A stretch of 64,000 bases of DNA from Bog-950 sp964423405 (GTDB taxonomy: Bacteria; Bacteroidota; Bacteroidia; Chitinophagales; LD1): positions 3,390-67,389 of the forward strand of contig CAYREY010000017.1 in NCBI GenBank assembly GCA_964423405.1, in the 5' to 3' direction. Below the pieces are notes generated by a model that searched no databases, was not told the origin of the DNA, and saw only the letters and a program-made list of their open reading frames with translations. A program made the translations under genes and the position numbers. Numbering within the stretch: the stretch's first letter is position 1; the number at the start of each line of letters is the position of its first letter. Of the stretch, positions 1 through 8,979 are shown in pieces.

Positions 1-876
1 AAGCGCTACATACCACACTTACAATGGAACGGTACCGAAAACCAATACCACCGCTGGTTGTTTGGTAATGCTACATGGTTTGGCGAAGAAACCGACCCTA
101 CCAAGAGCAGAGGTTTTATACGTGGCGATTACGGTATCTCATTCTTTACCAAGCGGCCCGTAAAAAGTGTGATATGGGATGGCCTATGGATAACCATGCT
201 GATAAGCATACTGGTTATTATTATAGAGTATATAGTATCGGTGCCGCTGGGTGTGGCACTGGCAAGGCGTAAAGACAGCACCTTCGACTCGGTAGCTACA
301 GTAGGTTTGTTTATTACGTACTCGCTTCCGGTATTCTGGATCGGTACATTGGCTATCTTCTTCCTGTGCAGCCCCGATTATCTGGAAATTTTCCCGCCAT
401 TTGGTTTGGGTGAAGCAACCTGGGAAGATGGTTTCTTTTATAAACTGGGCGATTTGGCATACCACCTGGCCTTGCCGCTTATTATAGCTTCTTATGCCAG
501 TTTTGCTTACCTGTCGCGCCAGATGCGTGGCTCAGTTATCCGCGTGCTGGGGCAGGATTATATCCGTACGGCACGCGCCAAAGGTCTGCAGGAAAACGCA
601 GTAATATGGAAACATGCTTTCCGTAACTCGTTGTTACCGGTTATCACCATTTTTGCATCTTTCTTTCCTGCGCTGATTGGTGGCTCTATTATACTTGAGT
701 TTTTGTTTACCATACCGGGCCTGGGCCAGATTACCTATGCTGCTGTAATACAGAAAGACTACCCTATGATATTAACCAATACCATGTTTGCCGCTATACT
801 TACACTGGTAGGCTACCTGGTGTCGGATTTGTTGTATGCTGTGGTTGACCCGAGAATTTCATATTCAAAGAAGTAA
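1..876 (+). CDS. ABC transporter permease, DppB/OppB type (5' end outside window)
   Basis: Inner-membrane permease subunit of a peptide/nickel-type ABC importer. The frame is open from base 1 with no start codon that fits a permease N-terminus, so the gene begins upstream of the window. Several hydrophobic segments follow a short periplasmic stretch. The cytoplasmic EAA-type loop that docks the ATPase is visible near bases 565-640 (RTARAKGLQ...HAFRNSLLP), and the C-terminus ends VVDPRISYSKK, as is usual for DppB. The next permease gene starts 10 bases downstream, so the two are co-transcribed and form the heterodimeric channel. The substrate cannot be read from the sequence; no binding protein or ATPase gene lies inside the window. 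Confidence 0.9.
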   Translation, partial: KRYIPHLQWNGTENQYHRWLFGNATWFGEETDPTKSRGFIRGDYGISFFTKRPVKSVIWDGLWITMLISILVIIIEYIVSVPLGVALARRKDSTFDSVATVGLFITYSLPVFWIGTLAIFFLCSPDYLEIFPPFGLGEATWEDGFFYKLGDLAYHLALPLIIASYASFAYLSRQMRGSVIRVLGQDYIRTARAKGLQENAVIWKHAFRNSLLPVITIFASFFPALIGGSIILEFLFTIPGLGQITYAAVIQKDYPMILTNTMFAAILTLVGYLVSDLLYAVVDPRISYSKK

Positions 877-885
877 GAGATAAGA

Positions 886-2175
886 ATGGCAGAAGCAAAA
901 AATAAGAACGATCAGGGCTACTGGGCATTTGTGTGGCGACAGTTCCGTAAAAAGAAAACGGCCCTGTACTCGCTTTACATTGTTGCGTTGCTGGCTTTGG
1001 TGGCTGTTCTGGCACCTTTTCTGGCAAACGAAAAACCGCTGGTATGTAAATATCAGGGCGAATTGTATTTCCCGGTTGTGAAAGAAGTAGCTGTGGGCCT
1101 GGGTATTGGCGAGTTTCAGCCACAGTTTAATAATGTTGACTGGAAGGCACTTGATTATGAAATGGCGGTGTTTCCTCCGGTGCCTTACCTGCCTATGAAT
1201 CAGGATAATAACAACATCCATTCTAAAGGCCCTTTTGATGAACAGGATGTGCCCTCTGCACGGTGGAAACACTGGTTTGGTACCGATGAGTTAGGCCGCG
1301 ATGTACTGGCCGGTATGATACACGGTACCAGCATAGCCATGACAGTAGGTATTGTATCTATGCTTATTGCTTCGCTGATTGGTATCTTGTTGGGTTCGCT
1401 GGCAGGTTTTTATGGCGACGATAACTTTCAGGTGTCGCGTGTACGCCTTTGGGGCAATATTGTGTTCCTGTTCTTTGCTTTCTTTTACGCCTTTGGTACC
1501 CGCTCATATGATATTACCGATGCGCTTGGCAAATCGCTGGGGGCTGGCTTTGTACAGTTGTTTATCAGCCTGCTTATTTTTGCTGCTGTTTTTGTAGTAG
1601 GCAACATGCTTATTATTCCGCTTAAACGCCTGCCGTTTTTGGGTACACAGGTTACTGTTCCGTTCGACCTGATAATTATGCGTATGATAGAGGTACTGAA
1701 CTCTATTCCTACGCTTTTCCTTATCCTGCTTATTATATCTATTGTGCGTAAGCCTAACCTGTATGTAATAATGGGTATTATAGGCCTTACCGGCTGGACC
1801 GGTATTGCCCGTTTTATCCGTGCCGAGTTGCTTAAAATACGCAGTCTGGAGTATATAGAGGCTGCCAACTCGTTGGGCTACAACAACTCGCATATCCTTT
1901 TCCGCCATGCTATACCCAATGCACTTTCACCGGTGCTTATATCTATAGCTTTTGGTGTGGCAGGTGCCATATTAACCGAATCTACCCTATCATTCCTGGG
2001 CCTGGGCCCTGCCGATACAGTTACCTGGGGGCAACTACTAAGCTACGCCCGCCAGATACCGCAGGCCTGGTGGCTGGCTATTTTCCCGGGTTTTGCCATC
2101 TTTATTACGGTTACCACTTTTAACCTGATTGGCGACGGACTTACCGATGCCATGGACCCACGACTGAAACAATAA
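886..2175 (+). CDS. ABC transporter permease, DppC/OppC type
   Basis: Second permease of the peptide-type ABC importer, 429 residues. A charged N-terminus is followed by the first membrane helix (about residues 25-45) and a periplasmic insert of about 65 residues that is longer than in E. coli DppC. Next comes the typical HWFGTDELGRDVLAGM segment before the transport domain. The ATPase-docking loop is clear (EAANSLGYNNSHILFRHAIP), and the protein ends with the family signature DGLTDAMDPRLKQ. About 45 residues of extra sequence (near residues 180-230) separate the first two core helices; larger versions like this are seen in Bacteroidota. It follows the first permease directly. Confidence 0.9.
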   Translation: MAEAKNKNDQGYWAFVWRQFRKKKTALYSLYIVALLALVAVLAPFLANEKPLVCKYQGELYFPVVKEVAVGLGIGEFQPQFNNVDWKALDYEMAVFPPVPYLPMNQDNNNIHSKGPFDEQDVPSARWKHWFGTDELGRDVLAGMIHGTSIAMTVGIVSMLIASLIGILLGSLAGFYGDDNFQVSRVRLWGNIVFLFFAFFYAFGTRSYDITDALGKSLGAGFVQLFISLLIFAAVFVVGNMLIIPLKRLPFLGTQVTVPFDLIIMRMIEVLNSIPTLFLILLIISIVRKPNLYVIMGIIGLTGWTGIARFIRAELLKIRSLEYIEAANSLGYNNSHILFRHAIPNALSPVLISIAFGVAGAILTESTLSFLGLGPADTVTWGQLLSYARQIPQAWWLAIFPGFAIFITVTTFNLIGDGLTDAMDPRLKQ

Positions 2176-2270
2176 TTTCTGGTATTGGTAGTTATAGCGC
2201 TTGTTAGCTATTGCTAAAAAAATATGTTGGCATGCTAACCTTATACCCGCCAAAAACTAATTTAGCAGTA

Positions 2271-3710
2271 ATGAAAACGCTGGCAGCTTTTATGCTTTTT
2301 GTACTGGTAGTTTGCGCGCAGGCACAAACCGTACAGGTATCTAACCCCAGCAAGCTGCCCCCTAAATCGGGTAAGTTTAAAGTAATAGGCCAGAATAACG
2401 ATGGCATAGTGGTGCGCCTGTATGGTATGGAAGATGTAATACAGGTGTATGGCAACGAAATGAAACTGGAAACCACCAAGACTATTGCATTCAAAAATCA
2501 GGATGGGCCATTGCAGCATGTTATGCTTAACAAAAACGGTGGGGTTATATTTTACCTGCAGCAGGATAAGAAATACTCGCTGCTGTGGGCCCAACCGGTA
2601 AACAGCAAGTTTATAGAAATGGGTAAGCCTACGCTTATCGATTCTATTGTTGACCGGCGTGAACTGGTTGCCTCTAACCTGCGCTTTAAACAGTCTCTCG
2701 ATCAGTCGTACACCATGATATACTACCCTTACTTTAGTAATACCGGTAGGGTAGAGGCTATCCGTTTTTTATCGCTGGACCCCGGCCTGAAAGTAGTATA
2801 CAACAAAATAGTGCAGCTAAACCGCGAAGAGAAAGAACTGGAAAATTCGAAAACGCTGATAGATAACCAGGGTAATGTGTTTATGCTGCTAAGGCCCGAA
2901 AGCAGCAACGGCGCACGCTACGATGTAATACGCTTAGATACACAGGGCGAAGTAGCAAACTACAGCATTACTACAGATAAAAGGCTGTTTAACGAACCAT
3001 ACTTTGATATAGATAATAAAAACGGCAACCTGATAATGGCTGCATTTTTCGATAATGGTAGCAGCGAAGATGAACCGGCTGCCAGTGGTTACCTGTTTGC
3101 CAGTTTCGACCCAGCCAATGGTACACCGGTTAAAACAACCTACACTCCGTTTGCCAGGCAGTTTATAGGCGAGCTTACCGGCCGCGAAAACCCTACTAAC
3201 TTAAGCCTGTACACGTTTAGCATACGCCGTTGTATATTACGCAACGATGGCGGCACCTTAATTGTAGCCGAATCGTTTATAAAAGATACCCGCGAAACAG
3301 TAGTGCCGATGGGTATTCAGCCGGGCTACAACAACTATCGTACCTCCGAAATTTTTCAATACAACGATATTGTTGCCTTTTCGGTAAAGCCCGATGGCCA
3401 GCTTGATTGGCGCAGCATTATGCGCAAAAAGCAGGTGAGCGAAGATGATAACGGCGCTTACTCTTCATTTTTGGTTATGAATGAAAAAGACAGGCTGCGC
3501 TTTTTGTACCTGGATGATGTAAGTAACAATGCTGTACTGAACGAATACCTGCTTTACAGCATTGGTAAAACCGAGCGCAATACCCTGTTTAATCAGGAAG
3601 ACCGCGACCTGATGCTATTACCTAAAATGGGTAAACAGATTTCGCCCAACGAGGTGGTAATACCAAGTTACAGAGGTAATTCGCTCAGGTTGGTAAAAAT
3701 CATTTATTAA
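2271..3710 (+). CDS. secreted protein of unknown function
   Basis: A 479-residue exported protein. I place the start at the ATG at 2271, because it gives a clean signal peptide (MKTLAAFMLFVLVVCAQAQ); a longer frame from a TTG at 2211 would put 20 residues in front of it. A TAATTTAG hexamer-like element at 2258-2265 resembles a Bacteroidota -7 box but lies very close to the start. The mature part is rich in short beta-type segments with recurring aromatic and Asp/Asn residues, as in a propeller-like fold, but I recognise no family. There is no lipobox and no T9SS sorting domain. It is probably periplasmic. Confidence 0.75.
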   Translation: MKTLAAFMLFVLVVCAQAQTVQVSNPSKLPPKSGKFKVIGQNNDGIVVRLYGMEDVIQVYGNEMKLETTKTIAFKNQDGPLQHVMLNKNGGVIFYLQQDKKYSLLWAQPVNSKFIEMGKPTLIDSIVDRRELVASNLRFKQSLDQSYTMIYYPYFSNTGRVEAIRFLSLDPGLKVVYNKIVQLNREEKELENSKTLIDNQGNVFMLLRPESSNGARYDVIRLDTQGEVANYSITTDKRLFNEPYFDIDNKNGNLIMAAFFDNGSSEDEPAASGYLFASFDPANGTPVKTTYTPFARQFIGELTGRENPTNLSLYTFSIRRCILRNDGGTLIVAESFIKDTRETVVPMGIQPGYNNYRTSEIFQYNDIVAFSVKPDGQLDWRSIMRKKQVSEDDNGAYSSFLVMNEKDRLRFLYLDDVSNNAVLNEYLLYSIGKTERNTLFNQEDRDLMLLPKMGKQISPNEVVIPSYRGNSLRLVKIIY

Positions 3711-3758
3711 TCTGTACCGGCTATATAAACTGTAGTACCTAAAACATAACACCACAGC

Positions 3759-4763
3759 TTGCTTTCGTTTTTCCGTTCAAATAATCCGCTGGTAGTAATT
3801 GGTTACCTGTTTTACCTGGTGGCCTTTAGGGTATGCTTGTGGTTTGTACCTGTAGATACTGCCTTTGTGTTTGAGCACCGCGAACCACTGGCCACCCTGG
3901 TAACAGTACCCCTGCAACACCTGGCTCAAAACTATACTGTCGTTAGTGCTGTGTTGGCGGCGGTGCTGTGCTTTATACAGGCCCTGCTGGTAAACGGTAT
4001 TGTAAATGGTAATAAAATAGCCGCCAAAAAAAATTACAGTGCCGGTGTATTGTACATACTGTTTGTATCGCTGGTAAAAGAAAACCTGCTGCTAACGCCG
4101 GCCCTGTTATCGCTTACGTTTGTAATACTGGCCACCGGCCGGTTGTTCGGGCTTACCAAAAACGAAAAACTATACGGCGATGTATTTGATGTAGGCTTTT
4201 TGCTGGCTATAGCCGGGTTGTTTTATTTTCCGGCCACGCTTTTTGTTTTATACGGTTACATAGGCCTGGCTATAGTACGGCCATTTAACTACCGCGACTG
4301 GACTATATTGTTGCTGGGCTTTCTGGCGCCGGTTTTTGTGGTGTTTACCTATTATTTCTGGTTCGACCGGCAGGGCACCTTGCTGGCAGATGTTATGAAC
4401 CAGCACACCGGTTGGCTGTTAATGCCTGCTTTTGATATTCCTTACCGTGTTGTGCTGGGGGGAGTGGTTTTCAGCATAGTAGCCGGCCTGGCGCTTTTAC
4501 CTGCTGCGCTCTACTCATCGCTTATACAGGTGCGTAAGTTTGCCAATGCGCTGGTGGTGCTTATTGTGCTCATACTGGTGTCGGTTGCCATGCTGCAATC
4601 GGTGCAGTTTAGCCACCAGGCATTACTGGCCCTGCCTATGGGTATCATTACATCGCTGGTGCTGGGGCAAATAAAAAGCACGATGGTATCGGAAGTAAGC
4701 CACTTAATTTTAATTTTGCTGGTACTTACAGGGCAGTATTTACAGGTACTTAATTTGTTTTAA
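3759..4763 (+). CDS. multi-pass inner-membrane protein, DUF6427-like
   Basis: A 334-residue, very hydrophobic protein with roughly ten membrane segments and few charged loops. The only reasonable start is the TTG at 3759, giving MLSFFRSNNPLVV; a short Phe-Phe-x-Ser-x-Asn-Pro opening is typical of the Bacteroidota membrane family DUF6427, to which I tentatively assign it from memory. It lies 48 bases after the secreted protein and 23 bases before purQ, so the three may be read together. No catalytic motif is visible and the role is unknown. Confidence 0.7.
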   Translation: MLSFFRSNNPLVVIGYLFYLVAFRVCLWFVPVDTAFVFEHREPLATLVTVPLQHLAQNYTVVSAVLAAVLCFIQALLVNGIVNGNKIAAKKNYSAGVLYILFVSLVKENLLLTPALLSLTFVILATGRLFGLTKNEKLYGDVFDVGFLLAIAGLFYFPATLFVLYGYIGLAIVRPFNYRDWTILLLGFLAPVFVVFTYYFWFDRQGTLLADVMNQHTGWLLMPAFDIPYRVVLGGVVFSIVAGLALLPAALYSSLIQVRKFANALVVLIVLILVSVAMLQSVQFSHQALLALPMGIITSLVLGQIKSTMVSEVSHLILILLVLTGQYLQVLNLF

Positions 4764-4786
4764 ACCAATATAAATCCAGTCATCAC

Positions 4787-5506
4787 ATGAAATTTGGCGT
4801 AGTAGTTTTTCCGGGTTCTAATTGCGACCGCGATATGTATCACGTAGTAACCGAAGTAATGGGTTGCGAGGCCCGTTATGTTTGGCATAAAGAAACCGAC
4901 CTGAGCGATTTTACCACTGATGACTGTATTATACTGCCGGGCGGTTTCAGCTATGGCGATTATCTGCGTACCGGTGCTATTGCCCGCTTTTCGCCGGTAA
5001 TGGAAGCGGTAATAGAGTTTGCCAACAAGGGCGGTAAAGTATTTGGTGTGTGCAACGGCTTTCAGATATTATGCGAAAGCCACCTGCTGCCAGGTGCGTT
5101 GCTGCGTAACACCAGCCAGAAATACGAATGCAAAAACGTGTACCTGAAACCTGAAACCACCAAAACCCTGCTGACCGTTAAGATAGATGACGATGCGGTA
5201 CTTAAAATTCCTATTGCTCACGGCGAGGGCCGCTACTACTGCGATAAAGAAACATTGAAGGGCCTGTACGAAAACGACCAGATACTGTTTAAGTACTGCG
5301 ATGATATGGGCGAGGTAACCGACGAAGCAAACCCTAATGGCTCGCTGGACAACATAGCCGGTATATGCAATGCCGGTAAAAATGTATTTGGCATGATGCC
5401 ACACCCGGAGCGTGCATCGGAGAAAGCACTTTTAAACACCGATGGCAAAGTTATTTTCGAATCGCTGATAAGCCGCGTACTGGAAATGACAGTACTGTAT
5501 TCGTAG
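4787..5506 (+). CDS. purQ: phosphoribosylformylglycinamidine synthase, glutaminase subunit
   Basis: PurQ, 239 residues, the class I glutamine amidotransferase subunit that supplies ammonia to PurL in the fourth step of purine synthesis (FGAR to FGAM). The whole family pattern is present: MKFGVVVFPGSNCDRD at the N-terminus, LPGGFSYGDYLRTGAIA, the nucleophile elbow GVCNGFQIL with Cys89, and the partner His206 and Glu208 in MMPHPERASE. The length fits the stand-alone PurQ used with a small PurL and PurS. Two other purine biosynthesis genes (purF, purH) lie elsewhere in the window but not in an operon with it. A strong terminator follows. Confidence 0.96.
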   Translation: MKFGVVVFPGSNCDRDMYHVVTEVMGCEARYVWHKETDLSDFTTDDCIILPGGFSYGDYLRTGAIARFSPVMEAVIEFANKGGKVFGVCNGFQILCESHLLPGALLRNTSQKYECKNVYLKPETTKTLLTVKIDDDAVLKIPIAHGEGRYYCDKETLKGLYENDQILFKYCDDMGEVTDEANPNGSLDNIAGICNAGKNVFGMMPHPERASEKALLNTDGKVIFESLISRVLEMTVLYS

Positions 5507-5531
5507 TAAACAGTTGCCATAACAATACCAG

Positions 5532-5560
5532 GCCCGTAGTTTTACTGCGGGCTTTTTGTT
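5532..5560 (+). terminator. rho-independent terminator after purQ
   Basis: An 8-base-pair stem (gcccgtag at 5532-5539 with ctgcgggc at 5545-5552, one G-U pair) with a 5-base loop is followed by five T. It closes the purQ transcript. Confidence 0.85.
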
Positions 5561-5596
5561 TTATAGGGTAATATGTTGTTTTTATATCTTTAACCT

Positions 5597-6085
5597 ATGA
5601 CCACCACCGAACGCAATGCGCTGATAGAATCGTACGGTAATGCCTATTACCTGTTGGTAGATGCGCTGAAAGAGTTTCCGCGCGAAATGTGGCAATGGAA
5701 ACCGGCCCCCGATAAGTGGAGCATACATGAAGTGCTGATACATATTACCGACAGCGAAGCCAACTCGTATGTACGTTGCCGCCGCTTTATGGCCGAACCC
5801 GGCAGTGGTGTGTATGGCTACAACGAAAACCTTTGGGCGCAAAACCTTAATTACCACAACCAAAGTATAGAAGATGCGCTGGAGCTGTTTAAATGGCTGC
5901 GCAGGGCATCATACAACCTGATTAAAGGGGTAGAAGAGCAAACCTGGCTTACGGCCACCATACAACATTCGGAAAACGGCACAATGACATTTGATAGCTG
6001 GCTGCGCACTTACGAGGAACATATACCGGTACACATACGCCAGATGCAACGCAACCTGCAGGCATGGAGGGCCACACGTGTATGA
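5597..6085 (+). CDS. DinB-like four-helix protein
   Basis: A 162-residue member of the DinB/YfiT superfamily, small four-helix-bundle proteins that usually bind a divalent metal through three histidines and include thiol S-transferases. Visible features are the WKPAPDKWSIHEVLIHI segment with the first His, and the C-terminal pair in EEHIPVHIRQM (HxxxH), which together make the metal triad. The start at 5597 is the first ATG after the purQ terminator. The stop codon overlaps the start of the next gene by ATGA, so the two are translationally coupled. The substrate is unknown. Confidence 0.88.
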   Translation: MTTTERNALIESYGNAYYLLVDALKEFPREMWQWKPAPDKWSIHEVLIHITDSEANSYVRCRRFMAEPGSGVYGYNENLWAQNLNYHNQSIEDALELFKWLRRASYNLIKGVEEQTWLTATIQHSENGTMTFDSWLRTYEEHIPVHIRQMQRNLQAWRATRV

Positions 6086-6708
6086 AAGAGCAACTTCTAC
6101 CGGTATTGTTGTACGCTCATATTATAGCCGGCGGCACAGCTTTGGTAAGCGGGCTGGCAGCAATAGTAACCACCAAGGGCAACAAAGTGCACCGCCGTGC
6201 CGGCGTGGTTTATTTTTATGCCATGCTACTAGTGGCGCTTAGTGCTTTTGTAATATCTATTGCCAAAAGCAATATGTTTTTGCTGGCTATATCCATATTC
6301 AGTTTTTACCTTACCTGGTTTGGTTACAGGGCTATTAAAAACCGGCAGGCAAAGTTTGTTTGGTACGATTGGGCGGTTGTTGTTTTTTCTGCCGCTACGG
6401 CCTTGTATATGATTTACAGCCGAAACATAATATTGGTTGTCTTTGGTTTGATATTGGTAATGCTGGCATCGCGGAATGCACAGGCACAGCTTAGCGGAGA
6501 AGAAAAACTGAAAGAAGCCCGCCGGCTTCGCCTGCTGGCCCATTCGGGTAATATGCTGGGCTCGTACATAGCAACGGTTACTGCATTTGCGGTGGTGAAC
6601 ATAAATTTTGTTAAGCCGGGCTGGATTATATGGCTGCTGCCAACCGCACTGGGGCTGCCTGCTATCCTGTATTATAACCACAAATTAAAGGCAACATTGA
6701 AACAATAA
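6082..6708 (+). CDS. DUF2306-like membrane protein
   Basis: A 208-residue membrane protein with about six hydrophobic helices. I chose the ATG at 6082, which overlaps the stop of the DinB gene (ATGA) and has a GGAGG at 6065-6069; an ATG at 6064 is also possible. The opening pattern YAHIIAGGTALVSG followed by GNKVHRRAG resembles DUF2306 (COG5395) proteins, where the histidines at the membrane edge suggest a ligand or haem site. The function of that family is not established. Coupling to the DinB protein suggests a joint role. Confidence 0.75.
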   Translation: MKEQLLPVLLYAHIIAGGTALVSGLAAIVTTKGNKVHRRAGVVYFYAMLLVALSAFVISIAKSNMFLLAISIFSFYLTWFGYRAIKNRQAKFVWYDWAVVVFSAATALYMIYSRNIILVVFGLILVMLASRNAQAQLSGEEKLKEARRLRLLAHSGNMLGSYIATVTAFAVVNINFVKPGWIIWLLPTALGLPAILYYNHKLKATLKQ

Positions 6709-6713
6709 TCAGT

Positions 6714-6743
6714 TTTGCGCGAAAGGTTAAACTCCTATTTTCG
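6714..6743 (+). promoter_or_regulatory. putative Bacteroidota-type promoter of dsbD
   Basis: TTTG at 6714-6717, an 18-base spacer, and TATTTTCG at 6736-6743 fit the TTTG-N17-23-TAnnTTTG consensus with one mismatch. Transcription would begin near 6750, just upstream of the dsbD ATG at 6764. Confidence 0.5.
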
Positions 6744-6763
6744 TACTAAGTAAAAAGAACCCG

Positions 6764-8979
6764 ATGAGGAAGATAGTTGCTGTATGCTTACTTGCTGTTT
6801 TATTATGGCCATTTGCCGCAGGCGCACAAATTGTTACACCCGTAAAATGGAGCTGGAAGGCCGAGCCAACCGCCAAAGGCGAATACAAGCTTACGTTTAC
6901 GGCTAAGATAGATGCCAAATGGCATACCTATAGCCAGTACATAGCCGATGGCGGCCCGGTAAAAACCACGTTTACCTTCGAAAAAAATCCGGCGGTAGAA
7001 GTAGTAGGTAAAACTACTGAGCGCGGCGGCAAAGTACACGATGGCCACGACCCGGTGTTTGATATGCAGCTGAAGTATTTTGAAGATGCCATGATATGCG
7101 AACAGGTGGTTAAAATAAAAGCTGATACCAAATTAAAGGGCACGCTTGAGTTTATGGCCTGCGACGACCACCAGTGCCTACCACCCGATTTGATAGAGTT
7201 TAGCTTTGATTTGAAAATGGAGCGTGGCGATGTAAAGCCTACCGACAATACTACCACCGGACAGGTGGGTACACCTAACGATCAGCAAAAATTTGATTCA
7301 TCGGTACAGGCAGTTATTGGGCAGCAAATGGCAGGTGATTCGGCTACGGCTGCTGCAGTAGCAGGAACCGATAACAGGTTTGGCGAAGCACAGGCCAATT
7401 GCGGCGGGGCAGAAGAAGCAGGCGATAAAAGTCTTTGGGCAATTATACTGCTGGGTTTTGCTGGTGGATTGGTAGCCCTTATAACACCTTGCGTGTTCCC
7501 TATGATACCGTTGACGGTTTCTTTTTTTACCAAGCGCAGTGAAAGTAAATCCAAAGGCCGTTTCGAGGCTTTTTTTTATGGGTTTAGTATAGTGTTTATT
7601 TACTTTTTGCTAACCGTACCGTTTCTGCTGTTTAATGTATCGCCCGATACATTGAATGAAATTTCTACCGGTGCGCCGCTTAACGTAATCTTCTTTGTCA
7701 TATTCGTGGTGTTTGCCTTTTCATTTTTTGGTTTTTACGAAATACAGCTACCAACCTTTATTGCCAACAAAGCCGATTCGGCTTCTAACGTAGGCGGGCT
7801 GGTAGGTATATTTTTTATGGCCCTTACGCTGGCTATTGTATCGTTTTCATGTACCGGCCCTATAATTGGTTCGTTGCTGGTGGGCTCACTTAGTTCGGCC
7901 GGCGGTAAGCTTAACCTGGTAGCGGGTATGACCTCTTTTGGCCTGGCACTGGCCCTGCCATTTGGTTTGTTTGCATTGTTTCCGGGTATGATGAAATCGC
8001 TGCCAAAATCGGGCGGCTGGCTTAACTCGGTTAAAGTAGTGTTGGGTTTTGTTGAGTTGATATTTGCGTTCAAATTTTTATCGAACGCCGACCTGGTGGC
8101 ACACTGGGGCATACTTAAACGCGAAGTGTTTTTAGGTATATGGGCTATACTGGGTGCCGGTTTGTTTCTGTACCTTATTGGTAAGCTTAAATTTTCGCAC
8201 GATTCGCCGGTGCAGAAGTTATCGCCGGTACGTATTGTTTCTGCTGCTATTGCCATTGCATTTACCGTNNNNNNNNNNNNNNNNNNNNNNNNNNNNNNNN
8301 NNNNNNNNNNNNNNNNNNNNNNNNNNNNNNNNNNNNNNNNNNNNNNNNNNNNNNNNNNNNNNNNNNNNAGAAGTTATCGCCGGTACGTATTGTTTCTGCT
8401 GCTATTGCCATTGCATTTACCGTGTACACTGCATACGGTATAGCCGGTAACGACTTAAGGCTGTTTAGTGGTTTTCCTCCGCCAAAATCCTACTCGTACA
8501 TTAAAGCCAAACCGGTTATAGAGCCGATAAAGAATGATTACGAAACAGCGTTGGCTAAAGCAAAAGCAGAAGGTAAGCCGCTGATGATTGACTTTACCGG
8601 TTTTGCCTGTGTTAACTGCCGTAAAATGGAAGAGAATGTATGGCCCGATGCGAAAGTGCTGAAGCGCCTGAAAGAGAAGTATGTTATTGTATCGCTGTAT
8701 GTAGATGACAAACAGCCATTGCCCGATAGCGTGCAATATGTAAGCCCGGTAACCGGCAAAAAAATACGTACACTAGGTAACAAGTTCAGCGATATGCAGG
8801 CACGTTATTTTAAAGCCAATACCCAACCCTATTATGTATTGGTTTCGCCCGATGAAAAATTACTTACCCTGCCACGCGGCTATACACCCGATACAGATGA
8901 GTATGTTTCTTTTCTGGATTGTGGTATAAATACCTATAAGCAGATAAGCAACCGTACGTCGCTATTAAGCAATAATTGA
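6764..8979 (+). CDS. dsbD: thiol:disulfide interchange protein DsbD (split by assembly gap)
   Basis: DsbD carries electrons from cytoplasmic thioredoxin across the inner membrane to periplasmic thiol proteins. All three modules are present. A signal peptide leads an N-terminal periplasmic domain with Cys133 and Cys138 (CDDHQC). Next is an eight-helix CcdA-like domain with the membrane cysteines Cys243 (ITPCVFPMIP) and Cys363 (SFSCTGP). Last is a C-terminal thioredoxin domain with CVNC (Cys564/567 after gap correction). The frame appears broken at the 100 N run, but bases 8214-8268 and 8369-8423 are identical; removing one copy plus the Ns (155 bases) joins the halves in frame to give 686 residues. 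The last 15 bases overlap the convergent kinase gene. Confidence 0.93.
8214..8423. other. assembly gap with 55-base duplicated flanks in dsbD
   Basis: Positions 8269-8368 are exactly 100 N. The 55 bases before them (8214-8268) are repeated perfectly after them (8369-8423). This is the pattern left when two contigs sharing a k-mer-length end are scaffolded without merging. The true sequence is most likely continuous with a single copy. Confidence 0.93.

Noticed and set aside
8214..8423. 55-base direct repeats around the N run as a genuine repeat or insertion target duplication
   Set aside because: Both gaps have the same 55-base/100-N format and collapsing them restores the frame, so they are assembly artefacts.
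6764..8979. dsbD as a frameshifted pseudogene or two separate genes
   Set aside because: The shift disappears when the duplicated 155 bases are removed, and all catalytic cysteines are present.
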